NCBI GenBank assembly: GCA_031549725.1 | Contig: JAVBPH010000001.1 | Location: 55,020-119,019, forward strand | Direction of reading: 5' to 3' | DNA: 64,000 nucleotides | Origin: UBA937 sp031549725 | GTDB taxonomy: Bacteria > Spirochaetota > Spirochaetia > Treponematales > Breznakiellaceae | Made by a program: the position numbers and the translations under genes | The notes under the pieces: generated by a model | What the model was told of the DNA's origin: nothing | What the model saw: the letters and a program-made list of their open reading frames with translations, nothing else | The model's database searches: none | In this document: positions 42,583 to 51,580 of the stretch, in pieces | Layout of the letters: each line of letters starts with the position of its first letter | How positions within the stretch are numbered: position 1 is the first letter of the stretch

Positions 42583-45006
42583 GTGGAAAGGAACAAAACA
42601 TTTTGGTTTGGCTTTGCAGGCTTTGGGCTGGTACTTATCCTGGCATTTTCTCTGAACGGACTCCTGGATATTGCCGGGTTTGAATCAACGTATAAGGAAT
42701 CGGTGATTAGTCAGTTTACCATTCAGGGGGAAGCTGCAAAAAATAATATAGAAACTTCATTGAACCTGGGGAAAAAATTATACCTCATGAAGGACCAGTT
42801 CGATGAAATATTCTATAATATCCTGAAACAGACCAGCGGTATCCGGCATTTTTATGTGGCCGATGCGGAGGACCGGATTATTTATACCACCCGGATTGGA
42901 TCCAGCCAGGGGGTGGTTCCCTTTTCTGTTGGATTCAGCGGGGACCTGTCCGGCAGCGACGGCCGGCCGGCTGTAAAGACCGTAAAATTTCTTGATTCCT
43001 ATTATATTTGTATTCCTCTTTATTCAGGAAATCAATTTTTCCAGGGAACGCTCATGGCGGAGTTTTCCCAGGAAACCGTATCAGCCTTTATTTACAAAAC
43101 CGCCCTCAAGGTTTTTACATCCGCGCTGGTCCTGATTCTGGTTTCGCTCTTTCTTTATTTGCTTTTTTCATGGATATTTTTCAAAAAGTCCCGGGCTGAA
43201 TCAATTATTATCATTGTATTGCTTTTGGGGTCCCAGGCAATGTTCAGCATACAAAATAATGGTTTTTATAATGATTCCATCTCAGGAATCTTCAGCAAGA
43301 ATATGTCGGTTCTGGCAAAATCCATAGCGGAGGAACTTCAGAAGCCCCTTGATTATGGAATAAAAATAGATGCCCTGGGTGATGCCAATGAATACCTGGC
43401 AAAACGGATCGAAGGAACTCCCCAGTGTTCTGATATTTATATTACCGATATCAACCTGAATGTTTTGTACGAAACCCACCGGCTTATCCCGGAAAAAAAT
43501 ACCACCGAATCCCTGCAGAAACTTTCCCGGCAGGATGCGGACCTGACTATTCTTCCTTTGAATTCCATATACGGCAATGGTTATCTTGTGCTCAGAATAA
43601 ACCGCCCCATGATCAATGGAATCCTCCGGGATATAGCCATGGATTCAGCGACCATTATTATAGTGGCCCTCATTTTTGCATTCCTCCTGAAGGACTTTTT
43701 TGCATTCATGTCCATCAGGCATTCCATGGTTAAAAAACAGGAGATTATCCAACCCGGGGAAAAAGAAAAGTACAGCCTGCTTCTTATAAAAATAAGTACT
43801 TTCCTTTTTATGTTTGCCGCGTTTGAAACCCTGTCATTTATTCCGCTGTACATCCAGGATGTGTACAAGCAAAATCCCGGCGGTATAATGGGGTTACCCG
43901 AACAGACCATAATAAGTCTGCCGGTGGGTATCTATATGTTTGGTATTATGCTTTCCATGTTTATCACCCTTTTTGGATTAAAAAAACTGAATATATGGAA
44001 GCGGTATATCATCATGACTTTTCTGTTTATTGCCGGTTCCGGAGCTACGATTTTTGCGGACTCCATGATATCCCTGATGGCCGCCCGTTTTGTTACCGGC
44101 CTCGGGTTCGGAGGGGTTCTGCTTAACACAGCATCGCTGGTAATCAGCTATACATCTGGTAAGAACAGGAGTATTGGGTTTGGTACCAACGCCGCTGCTT
44201 TTGCTGCTGCTACCATCTGTTCCATTCCGGTCGGGGGCGTCATTGTAAATAAATTCGGCTACGATGCGGGTATCTGGGTGTCAATTGGTTTTGCCGTTTT
44301 GTTCTTCCTGTTTTCCCTGATTTGCATGAAAGCCAGCCGTGATGATTATTCCGATGAAAACAGACAGGATACTGCAGAAGAGAAATTCTCCTTCAAAAGT
44401 TTTTTCCGTATCCTCCGGTCAAAACATGTTATTGTCTATATCCTTTGTATCAATATTCCTTTCCAGCTTATTTATGTGGGACTTTTCCAGTTCCTGCTGC
44501 CTATTTATATGAATGAATCCCTGGGTCTGTCCCAGGGTAATATTGGCCGTATATTGAGTATTTTCAGTATAGTAAGCCTTGGGGCAGTTATGATGAGCCG
44601 GATCTCCAATATTATAAAAAATGATAAGGTTCTTCTTTCACTGGGTGCTATTGCGGTTGGGATAATTCTGATTGCCTTTGGTTTGTACCCCGCCGGGGGA
44701 ATGGTACTGTTTATCGGAGTCCTTGCCGGAATGGGCCTGGATAATTTATGCATCGATTCAATTGAAGAGGTCTACATATCCAGCGGAAATATAAAAAATA
44801 TTTCCGAGGAAAACCTTCTGCAAAGTTATAAGGCCATTGAAAAAATCATTTCGGTTTTTATTCCTACCTTGACGGGAATAATAATCGGATATTCGGGTTT
44901 TTCCACGAGCATGGTGTATATCGGATTATGGTGTCTCCTTGGCGCTGTAGCATTTCTCTTTCTAGGCAAAAACGGCCGGTGGGGAGACAAAATTCATGAA
45001 GAATAA
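42583..45006 (+). CDS. Sensor-MFS fusion: two extracytoplasmic sensor domains plus a 12-TM carrier
   Basis: An 807-residue membrane protein. Segment 1 is a membrane helix (about residues 8-30) and a Cache-like extracytoplasmic domain (about 35-170, with IRHFYVADAEDRIIYTT and SYYICIPLYSG). Helices near 177-198 and 205-222 are followed by a second sensor domain (about 223-345, with CSDIYITDINLNVLYETH) and a helix near 347-370. The last 400 residues form a major facilitator carrier with about 12 helices (SIGFGTNAAAFAAATIC). About 16 helices are predicted. I know of no standard family with this order. The start is GTG with CAGGAG upstream. The stop overlaps the next gene by 11 bases. A transceptor that senses and transports the same ligand is a plausible reading. 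Confidence 0.82.
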   Translation: MERNKTFWFGFAGFGLVLILAFSLNGLLDIAGFESTYKESVISQFTIQGEAAKNNIETSLNLGKKLYLMKDQFDEIFYNILKQTSGIRHFYVADAEDRIIYTTRIGSSQGVVPFSVGFSGDLSGSDGRPAVKTVKFLDSYYICIPLYSGNQFFQGTLMAEFSQETVSAFIYKTALKVFTSALVLILVSLFLYLLFSWIFFKKSRAESIIIIVLLLGSQAMFSIQNNGFYNDSISGIFSKNMSVLAKSIAEELQKPLDYGIKIDALGDANEYLAKRIEGTPQCSDIYITDINLNVLYETHRLIPEKNTTESLQKLSRQDADLTILPLNSIYGNGYLVLRINRPMINGILRDIAMDSATIIIVALIFAFLLKDFFAFMSIRHSMVKKQEIIQPGEKEKYSLLLIKISTFLFMFAAFETLSFIPLYIQDVYKQNPGGIMGLPEQTIISLPVGIYMFGIMLSMFITLFGLKKLNIWKRYIIMTFLFIAGSGATIFADSMISLMAARFVTGLGFGGVLLNTASLVISYTSGKNRSIGFGTNAAAFAAATICSIPVGGVIVNKFGYDAGIWVSIGFAVLFFLFSLICMKASRDDYSDENRQDTAEEKFSFKSFFRILRSKHVIVYILCINIPFQLIYVGLFQFLLPIYMNESLGLSQGNIGRILSIFSIVSLGAVMMSRISNIIKNDKVLLSLGAIAVGIILIAFGLYPAGGMVLFIGVLAGMGLDNLCIDSIEEVYISSGNIKNISEENLLQSYKAIEKIISVFIPTLTGIIIGYSGFSTSMVYIGLWCLLGAVAFLFLGKNGRWGDKIHEE

Positions 45007-47389
45007 AAGAAGAAACTTCTTTCTTATTATTGCTGCGGGAATACTGTTTATGTCCGCCGGGTCATCCTGTAAAATGGACCGGCTGTCCTCCGATAACTAC
45101 TGGAGGGGAGCCGCCAATGAACAAGCCTGGGTTGCCAGGAATTTAGGAACCAGGAATGTTGTAAAAATAAATGATGAAAACACAAATCCCGATATCCCGG
45201 TTCCCCATACAAAACCGGATGGCTCCAAATACAGGGTGGGTATTATTATTTCCGGGGAATACTGGGAATTCTTCGACAGCATCAAGGGATTACTGGAAGG
45301 TTTTGCAAACATCGGCTGGGCTAAGCCGGTGAGTATCCCCGGCTCAATAAAAGAGTCCGGGCAATTAATTGAATGGCTTTCGAACCAGGAATTCAGTGAA
45401 TACCTGGAATTTTCCCCGGAGTATTTCTATAACCTGGAGTGGGGGGATAATAGTTCCGCCGTTGAAAACCGGGTGGTGAAGCGGAAGCCCAATGCGGATC
45501 TTTTCTTGGTCTACGGCGGCATGGCGGCAAAACTTTTGTATCAGCAGGAATCATACCCGGTTCCGGTAATAGCCGACGCCATCACCGATGTATTTGCCGC
45601 GGGGGTAACCTCCACCGAATCCGATTCGGGCAGGGATTTCTTCACCAATAAGATTGATGTGGATCTGTTCCGGAAGCAGATCCGGCTTTTCCATGATATT
45701 ACGGATTTTGATAAACTGGGTATCGTTTACGGCGATGATGATTACGGTGTGGTCTACGGCGCTGTCCGGGATGTGGAAGCCGTAGCGGCTGAGCGGGGTT
45801 TTGAGATTATCCGGAATACCAACGTAAAAGAGGAGATGGCCCCTGATACGGTATCACTTTACCTGGCCGCGTTGGAGGATGTGGCATCCAAAGCGGATGT
45901 GGTATACATCGGTGCATCCACCGCGGTAACCGAGTACGATATCATGCCCCAGATCATCAGGATCCTGGATGAAAAAAAGAAACCCTCCTTTGCGCTGGAG
46001 GGATCCATCAGGGTAAAAAATGGAATTCTTTTAAGTTTGGCATCCAGCGGGATGATCCGGTCGGGGATCTACACAGCCACTAAAGCGGCGCAGATTTTTT
46101 CTGGAGTGTCTCCCCGTTCACTGGACCAGGCCTTTGAAAGTGTCCCTTCCGCGGCAATTAATTTAGCCACCGCAGATGAAATCGGTTTTAAAATTCCCGT
46201 GGATATCATCATCAATTCGGATGAAATATATGTCACCCGGAATGGTTTGCCCCCGGTGAACCGCAGCAGGGGCAGTGAGCTTGGCGGCGGATTTACAAAC
46301 TATGCAGGTGCCGGGACCCAACTGGACCAGGGATATCCCCCCATGTTTAAACCGGATGGTTCACCCTACAGGATTGCGGTAATTCAAAGCGGCAACTACT
46401 GGGAATTCAATGAACACTTCCGGGGAATCCTTTCCGGGTTCGTTAACAACGGATGGGCTCCCAGGGATATTTCTATCCCGGAAGATTTGGACATAAAAAC
46501 CACCCTCGGTGTCATAGGAAATTTCAGTAATTATATTGAATTTCCACCGGAGTACATTATTGATCTTGAGTGGGGCAGGAACAGAAGAGCCGCAGATTTC
46601 CTGTTCTCGGGAAAAAAACCGGACGTGGATTTAATCATTGTGTTCGGCGGTGTTGCGGGAAGACTATTCAGTTCCTATAAGGAATATCCCATACCTGTTC
46701 TGATGGAAGGAATTACCGATCCCATTGCATCCGGGGTTATTTATTCACTGGAAGATTCCGGGAAGGATTATGTTACCTGCCGGATAGATCCGGGCCAGTA
46801 CCAGCGCCAGGTTCAGCTGTTCCACGATTTTGCGGGATTTAAAAACCTGGGGCTTATTTACGGTGATAACGATGACGGACGGCTTTATTCCGCGGTGAAT
46901 GACGTTGAACTGGTTGCCCAGAAAAAAGGATTCAACCTGGTGAGGAATACCAATGTAAAAGAAGTGTACGCTCCGGATACTCCGGCCCTGTACCTTAGGG
47001 CGCTGAAGGACCTTTGTACCAAAGCTGATGCAATTTATCTTGGTGCATCCACCGCAATAACCGAATACGAAATTATGGATGAGGTTGTAAAAATCCTCCG
47101 GGATGCAAAGATCCCATCCTTTGCCCTGGAGGGGGAGATCCGGGTCCGCCAGGGGGTAATGCTGGGGATCTCCAGTCTGGAGACAGAAAAAATTGGTCTC
47201 TACAATGCAAATAAAATTGCCGCTATTTTTCACGGCGTTACCCCCAGGGTATTAAAGCAGATCCTTGAAGGAATGCCGTCCATTGTTCTGAATCTTGATA
47301 CCGCCCAGGAAATCGGGTTTCAGGTCCCCCTATCAATTCTTTCCAGTGTTGATCAGATCGTTTATGAAGGCAGGGTGATACAACCATGA
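44996..47389 (+). CDS. Lipoprotein with two tandem substrate-binding domains (PF04392-like)
   Basis: A 797-residue lipoprotein with a lipobox ending at C25 (SAGSSC). Two homologous periplasmic-binding domains follow, at about residues 75-425 and 455-797. Both contain the same blocks: DGSxYRxxxIxSGxYWEF, FGGVAGRLF or YGGMAAKLLY, RNTNVKE, YxGASTAxTEY, and SFALEGxIRV. They resemble ABC_sub_bind proteins, used by tryptophan, tyrosine and other amino-acid-type importers. No permease or ATPase is adjacent, so the protein may hand ligand to the sensor-MFS partner. Its start overlaps the upstream gene by 11 bases and its stop overlaps the LysRS-like gene by 4 bases. The duplication is internal and in frame. 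Confidence 0.87.
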   Translation: MKNKRRNFFLIIAAGILFMSAGSSCKMDRLSSDNYWRGAANEQAWVARNLGTRNVVKINDENTNPDIPVPHTKPDGSKYRVGIIISGEYWEFFDSIKGLLEGFANIGWAKPVSIPGSIKESGQLIEWLSNQEFSEYLEFSPEYFYNLEWGDNSSAVENRVVKRKPNADLFLVYGGMAAKLLYQQESYPVPVIADAITDVFAAGVTSTESDSGRDFFTNKIDVDLFRKQIRLFHDITDFDKLGIVYGDDDYGVVYGAVRDVEAVAAERGFEIIRNTNVKEEMAPDTVSLYLAALEDVASKADVVYIGASTAVTEYDIMPQIIRILDEKKKPSFALEGSIRVKNGILLSLASSGMIRSGIYTATKAAQIFSGVSPRSLDQAFESVPSAAINLATADEIGFKIPVDIIINSDEIYVTRNGLPPVNRSRGSELGGGFTNYAGAGTQLDQGYPPMFKPDGSPYRIAVIQSGNYWEFNEHFRGILSGFVNNGWAPRDISIPEDLDIKTTLGVIGNFSNYIEFPPEYIIDLEWGRNRRAADFLFSGKKPDVDLIIVFGGVAGRLFSSYKEYPIPVLMEGITDPIASGVIYSLEDSGKDYVTCRIDPGQYQRQVQLFHDFAGFKNLGLIYGDNDDGRLYSAVNDVELVAQKKGFNLVRNTNVKEVYAPDTPALYLRALKDLCTKADAIYLGASTAITEYEIMDEVVKILRDAKIPSFALEGEIRVRQGVMLGISSLETEKIGLYNANKIAAIFHGVTPRVLKQILEGMPSIVLNLDTAQEIGFQVPLSILSSVDQIVYEGRVIQP

Positions 47390-49023
47390 AGTATGAATTA
47401 CACAGCAATTTGTTTTGGCTGGATGAGGTGGTGGACTCTCTTTTCTCATACGTTGAACAGCGGGGAATCCCCCAGGATGAAGAAATTATCTGCGCCGCAG
47501 GAATGACCCCGTCTTGTCCTATTCACTTCGGCATATTCCGGGAAATCCTGATTTCCTATTTTGTAAGTGAGGAAATAAAAAAGCGGGGAAGAAAATCCCG
47601 GCTCCTGTACTACTGGGATGATTATGACCACTACTGCAAGATTCCCTGGTTTACCACCAGGGAAAAAATGCAGGAGTATATCGGAAAACCGCTGACCGAA
47701 GTTCCTGATCCTGACGGGGAATACCCGTCATACGGTGAGCATTACATGCGGATTTTTGAAGATAATTTAAGTACCCTGGGAATATTTCCGGAATATAATT
47801 ACCAGTCCGAAGAATATGCATCGGGACTGTATCTGCCGTATATCAGGACTGCGCTGCAGAAGCGGTTTGACATATTCAGGATAATCAGCGGTGTGGTGGA
47901 CCCCGAATCCCAGAAGGATAATTCGGAAGAATCATTTTTTCCGCTGGAAGTATACTGCGCCCAATGCGGGAGGGACACCACCAGGGTAACCGGGTACGAT
48001 GAATCATTGGATTCAATTTCATACGAATGCAGAACATGCAGCAACAAGGACATGTATTCCCTGGATACTTCGTTCAGGGGAAAACTGATATGGAAAGCAA
48101 ACTGGGCCATGCGGTGGACCCATGATAAGGTTATGTACGAAAGTTCCGGAGAAAACCAGCTCACCGGAACCGGCAGTTATGCGGTTTCATCAAAAATTGC
48201 CTCCGGAATTTTCGGCGGTGAAGCTCCCTTCTCGCTGCTTTACCGTTTTATCGGTATGCCCGGGATAGCCAAGGTTTCCCGGGCCCAGGGTGAGAAAACC
48301 CTTTCTTCCAGACTGGTTAATCTGCTGGAACCGGCGATCATCCGCTGGCTCTATGTCAGGAACAGTCCCGATAAAACCTTTACCATCGATTTGGATAAGG
48401 GATTAAAAAGACTCTATACGGAGTGGGACGCATTCGTGGCAAAATGCGGTTCCGGTGCCGCCGGTCAGGATGAAAAGAGAATTTTTGAATATGCCACGGA
48501 AAATATTCCCTGGTGCAGCGTATCCATACCTTTTCCCACCATGGTCGCCGCCACAGGAATCTGCGGTGGCAACCGGGAAAAGGTGGTTAGAATTCTTTAT
48601 CTTACCCAAAAGACCCGCCTGGGATTTGAAGATTTCAGGGACACCATCTATCCCCGCTTCCTCTGTGCATGGCACCTGATTTATACATATAAATTAACCG
48701 ATGACGTACCAATGCTGCGGGAAACATCCGCCATAGGAGAAATAGAGGTTTCGCCGGTCGTCCATACAATGATAGATTCCCTGCTGGAAAAACTTTCCGC
48801 AGGGGAAATGGAAGATGAAATCCAGGAGCTGCTGTATTCCCTGCCTAAAATTGCATTGGGAGTTCCCGAGGATGATAAGAAAAACCCGGAGGTAAAAATC
48901 CTTCAAAGGGAATTTTTTAAAACCCTGTACATGCTGTTTCTTGGCAAGGAAGAAGGTCCAAAACTTTCAACTATCCTTAGCCTGGTTGAATTGGAAAAGA
49001 TCAGGGAACTTTTAAAAGCATAA
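47386..49023 (+). CDS. Class I lysyl-tRNA synthetase-like protein, divergent active site
   Basis: A 545-residue protein resembling archaeal/spirochaetal class I LysRS (LysK). The general order is kept: the N-terminal HIGH region, an insertion with a four-cysteine zinc site (C191, C194, C215, C218), the WAMRW motif near residue 240, and a helical C-terminal part. The catalytic motifs differ from the usual ones, recalled from memory: HIGN is HFGI (47-50) with PSG changed to PSC; the substrate motif GKDH is GENQ (about 255-258); and the KMSSSKG loop is KVSRAQG (296-302). It may be a paralogue with a changed function, or the family may be variable in spirochaetes. It is coupled by ATGA overlap to the lipoprotein gene. 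Confidence 0.8.
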   Translation: MKYELHSNLFWLDEVVDSLFSYVEQRGIPQDEEIICAAGMTPSCPIHFGIFREILISYFVSEEIKKRGRKSRLLYYWDDYDHYCKIPWFTTREKMQEYIGKPLTEVPDPDGEYPSYGEHYMRIFEDNLSTLGIFPEYNYQSEEYASGLYLPYIRTALQKRFDIFRIISGVVDPESQKDNSEESFFPLEVYCAQCGRDTTRVTGYDESLDSISYECRTCSNKDMYSLDTSFRGKLIWKANWAMRWTHDKVMYESSGENQLTGTGSYAVSSKIASGIFGGEAPFSLLYRFIGMPGIAKVSRAQGEKTLSSRLVNLLEPAIIRWLYVRNSPDKTFTIDLDKGLKRLYTEWDAFVAKCGSGAAGQDEKRIFEYATENIPWCSVSIPFPTMVAATGICGGNREKVVRILYLTQKTRLGFEDFRDTIYPRFLCAWHLIYTYKLTDDVPMLRETSAIGEIEVSPVVHTMIDSLLEKLSAGEMEDEIQELLYSLPKIALGVPEDDKKNPEVKILQREFFKTLYMLFLGKEEGPKLSTILSLVELEKIRELLKA

Positions 49024-49066
49024 TTTTAAGGTTCTTTTATATATCTGTTGAAAGGAGAAACCGGAA

Positions 49067-51106
49067 ATGCTGGATAATGAAAATGATACTGATGCCGGAA
49101 AATTGATGCAAAGTACTGATGAAGAAATCATCGTTTCCAACGATGATTTTAATGTAAACAAAAAGGATTCCATAAAAAACAGACTTCAGCGGATTTTTAT
49201 TGCCATATCCGTGTCTATTGTTATTCTGATGACCACTTTTTCACTGGTATATTTTTATTTCTTTACCAAGAACGAGGCCACTAGCCTTATCCGGAATAAG
49301 ATCCAGCTGGCGGATGTGTTTATGGAACAGAAAAAAACAGAAACCCTGAGGTTCGCAGAATCTATTGCCCAGGACCGGTCGGTTCTTATTGGTATCGATC
49401 TTGCGTCCAACAGTAAGATTACCGAATATATCATGCCGTTGATTGAAAAGGACCGTTCGTATTATGTGACCGTATTTGACCGCCAAGGCAAGATCCTGGT
49501 GGATATTGGCCGCAGCGATTCATCCCTTTTTACCGGCAGAAAGCAGATTACCCCTCCCGAAGAAATGGTGCTCCAGGAGGCATTGAAAAACAGAACCGTG
49601 GTGGATACCATCAATATGACCAACAGTCTGCAGGAACACTTTCCCGGATACATTGCGGCGGTTCCCATAAAACGGAATGATGAAATAAACGGTATCGTTA
49701 TGGTCCGGTTTATTTTTTCGGAAAATTTCAATTTCTTCAGCCAGGTATCCAGGAACATCGCCGCGGACCTGGCAATTTATGTGAATGCCGAACCGGTGGT
49801 TTCCACTGCAGATATTGAGGTTGGCCCTGAACAGTATAATGACGTCCTTTTCATGAAAAAGAACACCGAGGTGATCAGTTTTACCGGCCAGGGTCTGAAT
49901 GAGTACCGGGGGTTATTCAGCAACAACGGTGATGCGGTGGCTCTGTTTCACCTGCACCTTTCATCCTTTCCCTATATGGCAACCTTCGGTGCGGCTTTTA
50001 TAATATACATGCTGCTTATGGCAATAATTATTTTTATTATATCGTTTATTGTAATCAGGGTTTCCGCCAGTATCCTTGACCCGATTGATACATTGCTGGA
50101 TGGTGTTAATATTGTCCGGTCCGGGAATTTAACCCATGAGATTTTTCTTTCCGTCCGGGATGAGATTGGGCGACTGGGAACCGCCTTCAACGAAATGAGG
50201 GTGCAGCTGAATGAAAAGATATTTACCATTGAAGAGATGAACAAGGATCTGGAAAAAACCGTGGCCCAGCGGACAAAGACCATTGAAGTACTTAATGATA
50301 AAATGAAGCATTACCTGTCTCCCCAGCTTTACGCATCTATTGTAGGGGGGGAGCGGGATACATCCCGGGAAAAACATTACCGGAAAAAACTTACCATTTT
50401 CTTTTCCGATGTGGTGAATTTTACCGCAACCACCGAAACCATGGAGGCGGAGGATCTTTCAAAGCTTCTTAATACATACCTGGACAGCATGGCGGTGGTA
50501 GCTGAAAAATACGGCGGTACCATCGATAAATACGTGGGGGATGCCATTATGGTGTTTTTTGGCGATCCCGAGTTTACCTCCGATAAAGACCATGCCCTCC
50601 GGGCTGTAAAGATGGCCATGGAAATGCAGGAGAAACTGGCAGCATTAAGGCTTGAATGGGCAGATCAGGGACTTGAACGGCCCTTCCATGCCCGGATGGG
50701 AATAAATACCGGGTACTGTACTATAGGAAATTTCGGGTCCGAATCAAAAATGGATTATACCATTATCGGCGGGAATGTTAACCTGGCTGCCCGGTACCAG
50801 GGTGCAGCAGAACCGGATTCTATACTGATGAGCTACGAAACGTATATGCTTGTCCGGGAAGATATAGAATGTATTGAAACTGGCCAGTATTCCTTCAAGG
50901 GCATTGCCGTGCCGGTGAAAGCTTACACCCCGGTACGGGTAAAGGAAAAAAAGAAACAGGAAGATATTATTGAGGTAATTGATAATAAGGAAATAGTATT
51001 CCGCAACAAGATTCTTAACATGTCGACCATGTCGCCGGAGGAAAAGAGACTCATTCTTTTAAATATCAAAAATGTCTTTGATGCAATAAAGAATGGCCCA
51101 AAGTAG
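49067..51106 (+). CDS. Membrane adenylate/guanylate cyclase with Cache and HAMP domains
   Basis: A 679-residue signalling protein. After a charged N-terminus there is a membrane segment (about 45-68), a large extracytoplasmic Cache-like domain (about 70-295, with YYVTVFDRQGKILVDIG and YIAAVPIKRNDEINGIVMV), a second membrane segment (about 305-335), HAMP (LDPIDTLLDGVNIVRSGNL), a coiled-coil linker, and a class III cyclase domain (about 435-600). Metal ligands lie in IFFSDVVNFTA and DKYVGDAIMVFFGDP; YTIIGGNVNLAARYQ is the transition-state region. It makes cAMP or cGMP in response to an outside ligand, the same likely ligand as the upstream genes. It is last in the five-gene operon, 43 bases after the LysRS-like gene, with AAAGGAG upstream. 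Confidence 0.9.
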   Translation: MLDNENDTDAGKLMQSTDEEIIVSNDDFNVNKKDSIKNRLQRIFIAISVSIVILMTTFSLVYFYFFTKNEATSLIRNKIQLADVFMEQKKTETLRFAESIAQDRSVLIGIDLASNSKITEYIMPLIEKDRSYYVTVFDRQGKILVDIGRSDSSLFTGRKQITPPEEMVLQEALKNRTVVDTINMTNSLQEHFPGYIAAVPIKRNDEINGIVMVRFIFSENFNFFSQVSRNIAADLAIYVNAEPVVSTADIEVGPEQYNDVLFMKKNTEVISFTGQGLNEYRGLFSNNGDAVALFHLHLSSFPYMATFGAAFIIYMLLMAIIIFIISFIVIRVSASILDPIDTLLDGVNIVRSGNLTHEIFLSVRDEIGRLGTAFNEMRVQLNEKIFTIEEMNKDLEKTVAQRTKTIEVLNDKMKHYLSPQLYASIVGGERDTSREKHYRKKLTIFFSDVVNFTATTETMEAEDLSKLLNTYLDSMAVVAEKYGGTIDKYVGDAIMVFFGDPEFTSDKDHALRAVKMAMEMQEKLAALRLEWADQGLERPFHARMGINTGYCTIGNFGSESKMDYTIIGGNVNLAARYQGAAEPDSILMSYETYMLVREDIECIETGQYSFKGIAVPVKAYTPVRVKEKKKQEDIIEVIDNKEIVFRNKILNMSTMSPEEKRLILLNIKNVFDAIKNGPK

Positions 51107-51114
51107 AAAGAACC

Positions 51115-51153
51115 GCGGAAAAATACGGATAACTCTTATCCATATTTTTCCGC
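51115..51153. terminator. Long hairpin between convergent genes
   Basis: GCGGAAAAATACGGAT pairs with ATCCATATTTTTCCGC (16 bp, one mismatch) around a 7-base loop. It lies between the cyclase stop and the cytidine deaminase stop and can serve both transcripts. Confidence 0.65.
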
Positions 51154-51169
51154 AGGGGTAAACGCTGCT

Positions 51170-51580
51170 TTAATGTGATTCTGACTGCCTGGGTTCCTCC
51201 CAATGGACCGGCAGGAGTTCCCGCACCGGGAGAACCCGTCCGTCAGGAACCATCACCAGGGTGTCCATATTATCATCATGAACCTGGGCAATAAATTCCC
51301 GGCAGCGTCCGCAGGGGGAAACAACCCTGTCACCCTTAACCGCCACAATTTTTTCAATTTTGTTTTCCCCGGCGGAGACCATGGCCGCAATAGCCGAATG
51401 TTCCGCGCAGAAGCCGATGCCGCAAAGCACATCAATGCAGACCCCGGTGTAAACATTGCCCCGGTCGGTCACCAGGGCTGATGAAACAGCACCGGCCCAG
51501 ACATTCCTGGCAATCTGCCGTTCCCCGTTTATGGACTTTGCTTTGTCAATTAAATCTTCAAATGTCATAATATTATTCAT
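51170..51580 (-). CDS. Cytidine deaminase
   Basis: Zinc-dependent nucleoside deaminase that converts cytidine and deoxycytidine to uridine in pyrimidine salvage. The zinc site is complete: CAEHSAI (Cys, with catalytic Glu) near residue 58 and SPCGRCREFI near residue 88. VSSALVTDRGNVYTGVCID is the typical strand before it. The length, 136 residues, fits the small homotetrameric type. The C-terminus, LLPVHWEEPRQSESH, is usual in position. There is no good ribosome-binding site, and an in-frame ATG lies four codons later. It is monocistronic. Confidence 0.92.
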   Translation of the reverse strand: MNNIMTFEDLIDKAKSINGERQIARNVWAGAVSSALVTDRGNVYTGVCIDVLCGIGFCAEHSAIAAMVSAGENKIEKIVAVKGDRVVSPCGRCREFIAQVHDDNMDTLVMVPDGRVLPVRELLPVHWEEPRQSESH

